Assembly (NCBI RefSeq): GCF_051860505.1
Contig: NZ_JBHYDX010000002.1
Coordinates: 1-64,000, forward strand
Direction: 5' to 3'
Source of the DNA: Pannonibacter sp051860505
GTDB lineage: Bacteria; Pseudomonadota; Alphaproteobacteria; Rhizobiales; Stappiaceae
DNA: 64,000 nucleotides
In this document: positions 43,152 to 50,891 of the stretch, piece after piece
Layout: every line of letters begins with the position of its first letter
Numbering within the stretch: position 1 is the first letter of the stretch
Notes under the pieces: generated by a model
The model's database searches: none
The model's input: only the letters and a program-made list of their open reading frames with translations
Told to the model about the DNA's origin: nothing
Made by a program: the position numbers and the translations under genes

Positions 43152-43418
43152 AGCGCATTTCTCCCGACCGTCGATGCATTTCAAAATCTATGGCAACGCC
43201 TAAGCGAAGCTTAACCGCATTCTCATGGCAGCATGAACAGAGGCAGTTTGGCATCGCATAATTTACGTAGGGTTATTTTCAGTATGAAAGTTTTACGGGA
43301 CAGGTATGCGCCCCGCGCGCAGACACACTTGCCGCAACCTCCTCCTTTTGGATGGCTCGCCAGGGCCGGGGGAACGTGGAAAGGGGTCCGCTGGTCAATG
43401 GAGTGAGGAGAAGACCGG

Positions 43419-44246
43419 GTGGACGGAGTGCAGACCCTTGCCGATCGGCGCTGCAATGTTGCTGAGCATCATATTCCGACCGAACACGGGATCGTGATTG
43501 CGCGCCAGTGGCAGCCACAGAACCGTTCTCGAACAACAGCAGCGCCGCTCATCCTGTTGCATGACTCTCTTGGATGCATTGATCTGTGGCGGGAACTCCC
43601 CGAGCGGCTTGCGGTTGCGACCGGCCGCAAGGTGATCGCCTATGACCGGGCCGGGTTTGGCCGGTCCGATCTCCTGCATGACCGGCCGGCACCCGATTTC
43701 GTCACGCGCGGGGCGAGCGCAGAACTGGCAACCGTTCTCGACGCTCTCGGAATCGAGGATTTCGCAGTGCTCGGCCACAGTGTTGGCGGTGGAATGGCGC
43801 TGGCCGCGGGAGCCGTCTTCGGCGCGAGATGCCGGGCCGTGGTTACCATCTCGGCGCAGAGCTTTCTGGAAGACCTGACCCGGGCCGGCATCCGCAAGGC
43901 CGCCGAGGACTTTGCCGATCCGCAGCTGAAGGCGCGGCTGGAGCGGTATCACGGCGCACGGACAGACTGGGTGCTGGATGCCTGGATTGGATCCTGGCTG
44001 TCGCCGGCCTTTGACACCTGGTGTCTTGATGCGGAGATAGCGCAGATCACCTCGCCGGTGCTGACCATTCACGGTGCGCTCGATGACTATGGCTCCCCCG
44101 CCCAGCCGCACCGCATCGCCCAGATGGCAAAGGTGCCGGTAAACTCGCTGCTTCTGGCCGATGCCGGACATTTTCCCCATCGCAGCCACGAGGCACGGAC
44201 CCTGAAGGCCATCATTGGATTTTTGGCGCGGCCCCTTCAGCCCTGA
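43419..44246 (+). CDS. Alpha/beta hydrolase
   Basis: A 275-residue alpha/beta-hydrolase-fold protein. It has the oxyanion segment LILLHDSLGCIDLW, the nucleophile elbow GHSVGGGMA near residue 126, an acid in LTIHGALDDYGSP near 220, and the catalytic His in DAGHFPHRSHEA near 250. The start is a GTG with GAGGAGAAG 8 bases upstream. It is on the strand of the arsenic genes, ending 73 bases before arsR, but shows no link to arsenic. Substrate unknown; esterase, lactonase or C-C hydrolase are all possible. The 267 bases before it (43152-43418) contain nothing I can assign. Confidence 0.82.
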   Translation: MDGVQTLADRRCNVAEHHIPTEHGIVIARQWQPQNRSRTTAAPLILLHDSLGCIDLWRELPERLAVATGRKVIAYDRAGFGRSDLLHDRPAPDFVTRGASAELATVLDALGIEDFAVLGHSVGGGMALAAGAVFGARCRAVVTISAQSFLEDLTRAGIRKAAEDFADPQLKARLERYHGARTDWVLDAWIGSWLSPAFDTWCLDAEIAQITSPVLTIHGALDDYGSPAQPHRIAQMAKVPVNSLLLADAGHFPHRSHEARTLKAIIGFLARPLQP

Positions 44247-44268
44247 TCCGACGCTGACCCTGACGGGC

Positions 44269-44301
44269 TTGCCTTGAGACGTTATATCGTCTATCGACGA
44301 T
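44269..44301 (+). promoter_or_regulatory. arsR promoter with ArsR operator
   Basis: TTGCCT (44269-44274) and TATCGA (44292-44297) are spaced by 17 bases. The dyad ATCGTC-TATC-GACGAT (44286-44301) covers the -10 element, the expected position for an ArsR repressor site, 18 bases before the arsR start. Confidence 0.65.
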
Positions 44302-44319
44302 GAACGAAGCGAGGTGGCC

Positions 44320-44643
44320 ATGTCCGGCAGCAATGACGAAATCGCGGATCTGGCCAAGGCGCTAGGCCATCCGGCGCGCATTCGCATCATCCAGGTGCTG
44401 ATGGCAACGCCCGGATGCATCGGCGGAGAGATCGTCGCTGCCGTTGGCCTCGCACAGTCGACCGTGTCCGAACACCTGCGCATCCTGAAGGCGGCCGGGA
44501 TCATCTGCGGCGAGATCAGCGGCCCGAAGGTCTGTTACGCCTTGAGGCCTGAGGCTTTGACCCCGCTCTCCGATTTCATTGCCGCCCTGACACCGCCGCC
44601 CGAGACCGGCTGCTGCCTTCCGGAACCTGAGGAAAAATCATGA
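44320..44643 (+). CDS. arsR: ArsR-family arsenic-responsive repressor
   Basis: A 107-residue winged-helix repressor (LAKALGHPARIRIIQVLMAT, then LAQSTVSEHLRILKAAGIICGE as the recognition region). It has five cysteines: Cys33, Cys63, Cys72 and the C-terminal pair Cys98-Cys99, which offer trivalent arsenic ligands as in other atypical ArsR sensors. ATG 44320 is preferred to GTG 44314. A dyad operator lies just upstream. The stop overlaps the acr3 start by 4 bases, so repressor and pump are co-translated. Confidence 0.9.
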   Translation: MSGSNDEIADLAKALGHPARIRIIQVLMATPGCIGGEIVAAVGLAQSTVSEHLRILKAAGIICGEISGPKVCYALRPEALTPLSDFIAALTPPPETGCCLPEPEEKS

Positions 44644-45662
44644 GCCTGTTTGAACGCTGGCTGACCCTGTGGGTTGCCCTGTGCATTGTCGCCGGCATCG
44701 CGCTCGGCTGGTGGCTGCCCGACCAGTTCGGGCTGCTGGCAAAACTGGAATATGCTTCGGTCAATCTGGTCGTCGCGGTGCTGATCTGGGCGATGGTCTA
44801 CCCGATGATGATCGCCATCGACTTCACCTCGCTGAAGGCCGTCGGCAAGCGGCCCAAGGGCCTGGTCATCACCCTGGTGGTCAACTGGCTGATCAAGCCC
44901 TTCACCATGGCCGCACTGGCGGTGCTGTTCTTCGATTATGCCTTTGCCGGTCTGATCGATCCGGCGCGGGCGCCGGAATATATCGCCGGACTGATCCTGC
45001 TGGGCGCCGCACCCTGCACCGCGATGGTGTTTGTCTGGTCGCAGATGACCAAGGGCGACCCGAACTACACGCTGGTGCAGGTCTCGGTGAATGACCTCGT
45101 GATGGTTGTCGCCTTCGCGCCGATCGTGGCGTTCCTGCTCGGCGTGACCGAAATCTCTGTGCCATGGGAAACCCTGGTGCTGTCGGTGGTGCTCTATATC
45201 GTCATCCCGCTCATCGCCGGCTGGTTGACGCGGCAGGCGCTGCTGGCCCAAGGTGGAGAAAGTGCCGTCGGCAATTTCACAGCGCGGATCAAGCCGGCCT
45301 CCATGATCGGCCTGCTGCTGACAGTGGTGCTACTGTTCGGCTTCCAGGGACAGGTGATCCTGGCGCATCCGCTGCTGATTGGCCTGATTGCCGTGCCGAT
45401 CCTGATTCAGTCCTATGCCATCTTCGCGCTTGGCTATGCCTGGGCCTTTGCCTGGCGCTTGCCGCACAAGGTGGCAGCTCCTTGCGCCTTGATCGGCACA
45501 TCCAATTTCTTCGAACTGGCGGTCGCCGTCGCCATCGGCCTGTTCGGCCTCAACTCCGGGGCCGCCCTTGCCACGGTGGTCGGCGTCCTGGTCGAGGTGC
45601 CGGTGATGCTGAGCCTCGTCGCCATCGCCAACCGGACGCGGGGACGGTTTCCGGCGAATTGA
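44640..45662 (+). CDS. acr3: ACR3-family arsenite efflux permease
   Basis: A 340-residue carrier with ten membrane segments of the bile/arsenite/riboflavin transporter superfamily. The Acr3 signature GAAPCTAMVFVWSQMTKGDPNY contains the essential Cys126, and PMMIAIDFTSLK and the C-terminal TSNFFELAVAVAI (with the conserved Glu) also match. It exports arsenite by proton antiport. It is the second gene of the arsenic operon, after arsR. Confidence 0.94.
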   Translation: MSLFERWLTLWVALCIVAGIALGWWLPDQFGLLAKLEYASVNLVVAVLIWAMVYPMMIAIDFTSLKAVGKRPKGLVITLVVNWLIKPFTMAALAVLFFDYAFAGLIDPARAPEYIAGLILLGAAPCTAMVFVWSQMTKGDPNYTLVQVSVNDLVMVVAFAPIVAFLLGVTEISVPWETLVLSVVLYIVIPLIAGWLTRQALLAQGGESAVGNFTARIKPASMIGLLLTVVLLFGFQGQVILAHPLLIGLIAVPILIQSYAIFALGYAWAFAWRLPHKVAAPCALIGTSNFFELAVAVAIGLFGLNSGAALATVVGVLVEVPVMLSLVAIANRTRGRFPAN

Positions 45663-45720
45663 TCCAGCTGTCATGAACGGCCAGCCGGACTGTCATCAAA
45701 TCTTCACTGGAACTTTTTGA

Positions 45721-45742
45721 TATTTCCTATATTCAGGAAATA
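45721..45742. promoter_or_regulatory. Dyad overlapping the start of the arsR-arsC fusion gene
   Basis: TATTTCC and GGAAATA are separated by 8 bases, and the last A is the first base of the ATG (45742). It spans the ribosome-binding site (AGGAAA). It could be an operator for the fusion protein's own DNA-binding half or a translation-control element. Confidence 0.5.
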
Positions 45743-46632
45743 TGGAAACAGAACATGCAGCGCTCGCTTTCGCTACCCTTGGCCATCCGGGCCGTCTCGG
45801 TGTCTTTCGCCTGCTGATGCGGTTTGCGCCGCAGGCGGTGCGCCCGACCGAGATCGCGGAGGCGCTGGGTCTGAAGCAGAACACGCTGTCTCACTATCTT
45901 TCGGACTTGTTGGCGTCCGGAATCATTCAGGTCGAGCGCCAAGGCCGCTCGCTGCTCTATTCGGTGAATCTCGACGCGACCGAGGCCCTGATCGGCTATC
46001 TCGCGCTCGATGTCGGCAGGGCCCGGCCGGATCTTGTGGTGCCGCTTCTCCTCGCACAAAAGGACATTTCGTCTATGCGTGACACCGGTTTCAACGTGCT
46101 GTTCATCTGCTCCGGCAACTCCGCCCGCTCGATCTTTGCCGAGGCGCTTCTGCGCGACCTGGGCAAGGGCCGGTTCAATGCCTATTCCGGCGGAACCCGT
46201 GCGGGCTCCGAACTGAACCCCTTTGCGCTCGAGGTGCTGAAGCGCAACGGACATGACACCAGCGGCTTGCGTTCGAAGCAGATCACAGAGTTCCAGCAGC
46301 CGGGCGCACCGGTCATGGACTTCGTGTTCACCGTCTGCGACACGGCGGCGGCCGAAGAATGCCCGCCCTGGGGTGGGCAGCCGATCACCGGCCATTGGGG
46401 CCTGCCGGATCCGGTGAAAGCGACAGGCAGTGATGCGGAGAAGGCGGTGGTGTTCTCCCAGACCTATGGGGCCCTGCGCCGGCGTATCGCAATCTTTGTC
46501 GAACTGCCCTTCGCCTCGCTGAACCGGCTCGCCCTGCAGGCCCGCGTCGATGACATTGCCGGCGATGGGGTTGCCGGAGATCTGGCAGCTGGAAAGGCCG
46601 CCGCGGACGCCGCTGCCGAGGGCAATGCCTGA
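45742..46632 (+). CDS. ArsR-ArsC fusion: winged-helix regulator joined to arsenate reductase
   Basis: A 296-residue two-domain protein. Residues 1 to about 105 are an ArsR winged helix (LGHPGRLGVFRLLMRFAP, then LGLKQNTLSHYLSDLLASGI). Residues about 115-270 are a low-molecular-weight-phosphatase-type arsenate reductase: P-loop C123-SGNSA-R129, then VCDTAAAEECPPW with Cys199 and Cys207, and HWGLPDP with the general acid Asp. The regulator half contains no cysteine at all, unlike usual arsenite sensors. The C-terminal 25 residues are alanine-rich and appear disordered. Such fusions are known in some Rhizobiales. It lies 79 bases after acr3 and 121 before gapdh. Confidence 0.9.
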   Translation: METEHAALAFATLGHPGRLGVFRLLMRFAPQAVRPTEIAEALGLKQNTLSHYLSDLLASGIIQVERQGRSLLYSVNLDATEALIGYLALDVGRARPDLVVPLLLAQKDISSMRDTGFNVLFICSGNSARSIFAEALLRDLGKGRFNAYSGGTRAGSELNPFALEVLKRNGHDTSGLRSKQITEFQQPGAPVMDFVFTVCDTAAAEECPPWGGQPITGHWGLPDPVKATGSDAEKAVVFSQTYGALRRRIAIFVELPFASLNRLALQARVDDIAGDGVAGDLAAGKAAADAAAEGNA

Positions 46633-46753
46633 AACGCTGTCTATCTGCTGGATCGCCAAGCGGCCCGAACACACCGGCGCAAGCAGCGCCACCCGTCTCC
46701 CGGTACGAATGCCTTGCCGGGGGGCGGCCTGATTTGCTGAAAGGTTGACTAAC

Positions 46754-47764
46754 ATGCCGCGTATCGCCCTGAACGGCCTCGGCCGCATTGGTAAGCTTGT
46801 CCTGCGGGACCTCATCGACAGCGGGGCAGGGGGCGAGATCGTGCTCCTGAACGATCCGGTCGGGGATGCCGAACAGCACGCGCTGCTGATGGAATTCGAC
46901 AGCGTGCACGGGCGCTGGCGCACTCCGGTGAGCCATCAGGACGGGGCCCTGGTGCTGGACGGCACGACGATCCGCCTGACCCATGAAAAGACCATCGAAG
47001 CTCTGCCACTGGCCGAACTGGGCGTGGACATCGTCATCGACTGCACCGGTGTGTTCAAGACGGGTGCCAAGGTCGCGCCTTACTACGAGGCCGGGGTCAA
47101 GAAGGTGGTGGTCAGTGCGCCGGTAAAGGACGGCGGGGCCCTCAACCTTGTCTATGGCGTCAATCATCACCTGTATCAGCCGGCCGAGCATAGCCTGATC
47201 ACGGCGGCATCCTGCACCACCAACTGCCTGGCTCCCGTGGTGAAAGTGATCCATGAGGCCATCAGTATCCGGCATGGTTCAATCACGACGATCCATGACG
47301 TCACCAACACGCAGACCATCGTCGACCGGCCGGCAAAGGACATGCGCCGCGCGCGCTCCGCGCTGATGAACCTGATCCCGACGACGACCGGATCGGCCAC
47401 TGCCATCACCCTGATCTATCCGGAGCTCAAGGGCCGCCTCAATGGCCACGCGGTGCGGGTGCCGCTGCTCAATGCCTCGATCACCGATTGCGTGTTTGAA
47501 GTGGAGCGGGAAACAACGGCAGAGGAAGTAAATGCCCTGTTCAAGGCGGCCTCGGAAGGTCCGCTCAAGGGCATCCTCGGCTATGAGACGCGGGCGCTGG
47601 TGTCGACCGACTTCGTCAATGACCCGCGGTCGTCCATCGTCGATGCCCAGTCGACCATGGTGATCAACGGCACGCAGGTGAAGATCTACGCCTGGTATGA
47701 CAACGAATGGGGCTATGCCTGCCGCCTCGCCGATATCACCCGGATGGTGGCAGGATCGCTATGA
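46754..47764 (+). CDS. ArsJ-associated glyceraldehyde-3-phosphate dehydrogenase
   Basis: A 336-residue type I GAPDH. It shows RIALNGLGRIGKLVLRDL (NAD Rossmann motif), SCTTNCLAPVVKVIHE with catalytic Cys154, and WYDNEWGYACRLADI at the end. In ars operons this enzyme uses arsenate in place of phosphate to form unstable 1-arseno-3-phosphoglycerate, which ArsJ exports. ATG 46754 is preferred to TTG 46745. It is coupled to arsJ by an ATGA overlap, which strongly supports the arsenate role over central glycolysis. Confidence 0.92.
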   Translation: MPRIALNGLGRIGKLVLRDLIDSGAGGEIVLLNDPVGDAEQHALLMEFDSVHGRWRTPVSHQDGALVLDGTTIRLTHEKTIEALPLAELGVDIVIDCTGVFKTGAKVAPYYEAGVKKVVVSAPVKDGGALNLVYGVNHHLYQPAEHSLITAASCTTNCLAPVVKVIHEAISIRHGSITTIHDVTNTQTIVDRPAKDMRRARSALMNLIPTTTGSATAITLIYPELKGRLNGHAVRVPLLNASITDCVFEVERETTAEEVNALFKAASEGPLKGILGYETRALVSTDFVNDPRSSIVDAQSTMVINGTQVKIYAWYDNEWGYACRLADITRMVAGSL

Positions 47765-49020
47765 CCGACGCCGTGACCCCGACCAATCCGCTGCGCGCCT
47801 ATGCCGCCGTGACGGCTGCCTACTGGGCCTTCATGCTGTCCGACGGCGCCTTGCGTATGCTGGTGCTGCTGCATTTCAACACGCTCGGCTTCTCGCCGGT
47901 GCAACTGGCCTGGCTGTTCCTGCTCTATGAAATCGCCGGGATCGTCACCAACCTTGCCGCCGGCTGGCTGGCCGCGCGCTTTGGCCTGGCGGCGACGCTC
48001 TATGGCGGTCTGGCGCTGCAGATCGCGGCGCTTGTGGCGCTGTCGCAGCTCGACCCGGCCTGGGGGATCGCTGCTTCGGTCGCCTTCGTCATGGCGGTCC
48101 AGGGCGTGTCGGGGGTTGCCAAGGACCTGGCCAAGATGTCCTCCAAGTCGGCGGTCAAACTGCTGGCGCCGAAAGAGGAGGGCGGGTTGTTCCGCTGGGT
48201 CGCGGCGCTGACCGGTTCGAAGAACGCGGTCAAGGGCCTCGGCTTCTTCCTAGGGGCGGCGCTGCTGGCGCTGGCCGGCTTCCAGAGCGCCGTCTGGGGC
48301 ATGGCGGCGGTGCTCGCTGTCATCCTCGCCGCTGTCGTCTTGTTCCTGCCGGCCGGCCTGCCGGGCCGGATGAAGTCGGACGAGGCCTGGGGCGGCTGGC
48401 GCTCGAAGGACAGCCGGGTGAACCGGCTATCGCTGGCGCGCCTGTTCCTGTTTGGCGCGCGTGATGTCTGGTTCGTGGTCGGCATTCCGGTCTATTTCCA
48501 GATGATCCTCTCCGACGGCACGCCCGACGGTCGGCGTGAGGCGTTCTTCCTCATCGGTGGCTTCCTGGCGCTATGGATCATTGCCTATGGCGTGGTCCAG
48601 GGCTTTGCGCCACGGATCCTCGGCGGCAAGGGCCAGCCGGAGGAAGCAACAGTGCGCAAGGCTATCTTCTGGGCCGGTGCTCTTGTGCCGATCCCCTTTG
48701 TCCTTGCCGCTGCTGCCTGGGTGGCGGGCGCACCGGCGCTGTGGTTGACGATCGTGCTGGTGGCCGGCCTTCTGCTGTTCGGTTTTGTCTTCGCCATCAA
48801 CTCGTCGGTCCATTCCTACCTGATCCTTGCCTTTGGCGATGCCGGGCGGATCACCCGCGATGTCGGCTTTTACTACATGGCCAATGCGGCTGGCCGGCTG
48901 ACCGGGACGCTGCTGTCCGGCCTCAGCTTCCAGTTTGGCGGCCTGCCGCTGTGCCTGGCAACCGCAGGCGTAATGGCGCTGGCGAGCTGGATCGCGGCAC
49001 GGCGGCTGGCCGCCACGTGA
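47761..49020 (+). CDS. arsJ: ArsJ, MFS exporter of 1-arseno-3-phosphoglycerate
   Basis: A 419-residue major-facilitator protein with about 11-12 membrane segments. The start LRAYAAVTAAYWAFMLSDGALRMLVLLHF and the internal SGVAKDLAKMSSKSAVKLL and GSKNAVKGLGFFLGAALL segments are specific to ArsJ. The start codon overlaps the gapdh stop (ATGA). The product of the GAPDH leaves the cell through ArsJ and breaks down outside to arsenate and 3-phosphoglycerate. Confidence 0.94.
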   Translation: MTDAVTPTNPLRAYAAVTAAYWAFMLSDGALRMLVLLHFNTLGFSPVQLAWLFLLYEIAGIVTNLAAGWLAARFGLAATLYGGLALQIAALVALSQLDPAWGIAASVAFVMAVQGVSGVAKDLAKMSSKSAVKLLAPKEEGGLFRWVAALTGSKNAVKGLGFFLGAALLALAGFQSAVWGMAAVLAVILAAVVLFLPAGLPGRMKSDEAWGGWRSKDSRVNRLSLARLFLFGARDVWFVVGIPVYFQMILSDGTPDGRREAFFLIGGFLALWIIAYGVVQGFAPRILGGKGQPEEATVRKAIFWAGALVPIPFVLAAAAWVAGAPALWLTIVLVAGLLLFGFVFAINSSVHSYLILAFGDAGRITRDVGFYYMANAAGRLTGTLLSGLSFQFGGLPLCLATAGVMALASWIAARRLAAT

Positions 49021-49027
49021 TGGGAGA

Positions 49028-49318
49028 CTAGTGACCGGCGTGGTGTCCAGGTGCGGGGATCGGCTCTGCCGGGCCGGCAAAGGCCACGCCGATCTGGTCG
49101 ACCGTGCGCCAGACGACCCTGGTCGGGCGGCGGATGTGCTCGGAATCAATGTAGAGCAGGAACGCCTCCGGCACGTCATGGGTGCTGGGGACATTGAGCA
49201 GGACACCGCCATCCGACGAGTTGCGGATCACGCAGTCATAAACCCGTGTTCCATTGTGGAAAACAATGCGGGCCGACTTCAGGGTGCGCCGTCGCGGGGC
49301 GCTGCGGCGTTCATCCAC
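49028..49318 (-). CDS. PilZ-domain protein
   Basis: A 96-residue protein consisting of little more than a PilZ domain. The c-di-GMP-binding RxxxR motif is R5-SAP-R9, and the second motif N-x-S-x-x-G is N33-SSDG-G38. Expected to bind c-di-GMP and act as a small adaptor. It converges with arsJ, 7 bases apart. The window also carries an HD-GYP phosphodiesterase, but no link is shown. Confidence 0.85.
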   Translation of the reverse strand: MDERRSAPRRRTLKSARIVFHNGTRVYDCVIRNSSDGGVLLNVPSTHDVPEAFLLYIDSEHIRRPTRVVWRTVDQIGVAFAGPAEPIPAPGHHAGH

Positions 49319-49456
49319 GGCAACCTCCAGCCTGCGATTTCAGGATGCCCGATGATAGCGCTGCGGTGTGAAACAAACCTTGCACCGATCACAGAAAAGC
49401 CGCCACATGGGGCATGAAATCAGGCCGGTCGCGCGGCCTTCTGAGGGAGATCCGGC

Positions 49457-50035
49457 ATGTTTTACCTGATCGCAGGGCTTGTCCTGTTTTTCGGCTGTCA
49501 TGGTGTGACCATGAAACGCGATCTGCGCACGCGTCTGATCACACGATTGGGGGAGGGCGGATACAAGGGGCTGTACAGCCTGGTCTCTGCAGCAGGCCTT
49601 GCCCTGATCATCTTCGGCTATGGCCAAGCCCGTTTCGAAGGCGCACCGCTTGTCTATGAGGCTCCGACCTGGCTGCGCCATATGGCCCTGCTTCTGCTGC
49701 TGCCCGTGTTCGTGTTCCTGATTGCTGCTTATGTGCCTGGCCGGATCAAGACGGCCGTGAAGCACCCGATGCTGGTGGCCGTAAAGCTCTGGTCCCTGGC
49801 GCATCTGTTGGCAAATGGCGACCTGGCCTCCGTGCTGCTGTTCGGCAGCTTCCTTGCCTATGCGGTGATTGACCGGATTTCATTGAAGCGGCGACCGGCC
49901 AGCGATACAGGTGGTGCCCCGGCGATCCAACTCGGCGCTGCCGGCGACATCATTGCACTGGTGGGTGGTCTGGCCCTCTACGGCCTCTTCGTCTGGAAGC
50001 TGCACCTGTGGCTGTTTGGTGTGTCGCCAATGTGA
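49457..50035 (+). CDS. NnrU-family membrane protein
   Basis: A 192-residue protein with about six membrane helices, starting MFYLIAGLVLFFGCHGVTM. The NnrU pattern continues with EGGYKGLYSLVSAAGLALIIFGYG and the HPMLVAVKLWSLAHLLANGD block near residue 100. NnrU is linked to nitrite and nitric oxide metabolism in some denitrifiers, and a related protein (NnrUW/ZCIS) acts in carotenoid isomerisation. No denitrification genes adjoin it, so the role is unassigned. Confidence 0.85.
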   Translation: MFYLIAGLVLFFGCHGVTMKRDLRTRLITRLGEGGYKGLYSLVSAAGLALIIFGYGQARFEGAPLVYEAPTWLRHMALLLLLPVFVFLIAAYVPGRIKTAVKHPMLVAVKLWSLAHLLANGDLASVLLFGSFLAYAVIDRISLKRRPASDTGGAPAIQLGAAGDIIALVGGLALYGLFVWKLHLWLFGVSPM

Positions 50036-50207
50036 GTGATTCTGGTCGCCCATGCCGACGACCGCCTCACTTCAGCCATCAAGTCCTTGAAAACAGCTGA
50101 AGACGGACGTTTGCCACAGCGCAGGTGACACTGTAATGTGGCGCCGCGCCGTGCGGGCTCCGCTTCGCGCCGCTCAAGCTCAGACAGTTTTCAGGAACCT
50201 GGCTCGT

Positions 50208-50891
50208 ATGTCCGACATTTTCCGCGAAGTCGACGAGGATATCCGTCACGAAAAGTACCGTCGCCTTTGGGACAGGTTCGGCATTTATGTTATCGGCCTT
50301 GCCGTGCTGGTGGTGGTTGGCACCGGAGGCTACCGGGGCTGGCTTTACTGGCAGGAGCAGCAGGCCCAAGTGTCCGGCGACACGTTCCTGCAGGCCGTCA
50401 GCCTTGCCAACGAGGGCAAGAGCGACGAGGCGCAGGCCCTGTTCGAGAGCCTGACCGGCGCGACCGGCGGATACCCCGTGCTGGCGCGCCTGCGTGCGGC
50501 CACGGACCTTGCTGCCCAGGGCAAAGAAGAAGAGGCAATCGAGCGCTTCGACGCCATTGCCGCTGACACGTCCGTCGACATGCTGATGCGCAACCTCGCC
50601 GCGGTCCGGGCTGGTTATCTCGCCATGGACAGTGCCGACTACACTGCGCTCAGCGCAAGGCTGGAGCCGGTTGCGACCGCAGACAGCAACGCCTGGCGAT
50701 TTGCGGCCCGGGAAATCCTCGCCTTCAGTGCCTGGAAGACCGGCGACATGGCTGCGGCCCAGACCTGGGTCGACAGGATTGCCGGCGACCCGGCTGCCCC
50801 GCGTGACATCAGCGGGCGCATCGGCCTTCTCAACGATCTGATCCGTGCGGCGACGGGCAAGGCCCCTGCCGGCGAGGGAGTAAGCAACTGA
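50208..50891 (+). CDS. YfgM-like TPR membrane protein (ancillary to BamB/SecYEG)
   Basis: A 227-residue protein. It starts MSDIFREVDEDIRHEKYRRLWDRFG, a standard alphaproteobacterial lead, then one membrane helix (IYVIGLAVLVVVGTGGYRGWLYW, about 28-50) and a periplasmic TPR-like part (LANEGKSDEAQALFESL, ILAFSAWKTGDMAAAQTWVD). ATG 50208 has AGGAA about 10 bases upstream. E. coli YfgM joins SecYEG and chaperones; it sits before bamB and der in many genomes. Here the stop and bamB start overlap by one base. Confidence 0.85.
   Translation: MSDIFREVDEDIRHEKYRRLWDRFGIYVIGLAVLVVVGTGGYRGWLYWQEQQAQVSGDTFLQAVSLANEGKSDEAQALFESLTGATGGYPVLARLRAATDLAAQGKEEEAIERFDAIAADTSVDMLMRNLAAVRAGYLAMDSADYTALSARLEPVATADSNAWRFAAREILAFSAWKTGDMAAAQTWVDRIAGDPAAPRDISGRIGLLNDLIRAATGKAPAGEGVSN

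Noticed and set aside
43152..43418. A possible small RNA or riboswitch between the HD-GYP and hydrolase genes
   Set aside because: It is AT-richer than its surroundings, but I found no stable stem or conserved riboswitch core. It is probably a promoter region for both genes.
46754..47764. Central glycolytic gap gene
   Set aside because: The ATGA overlap with arsJ and its place in the arsenic island fit the arsenate-using GAPDH better. The chromosomal glycolytic copy is expected elsewhere.
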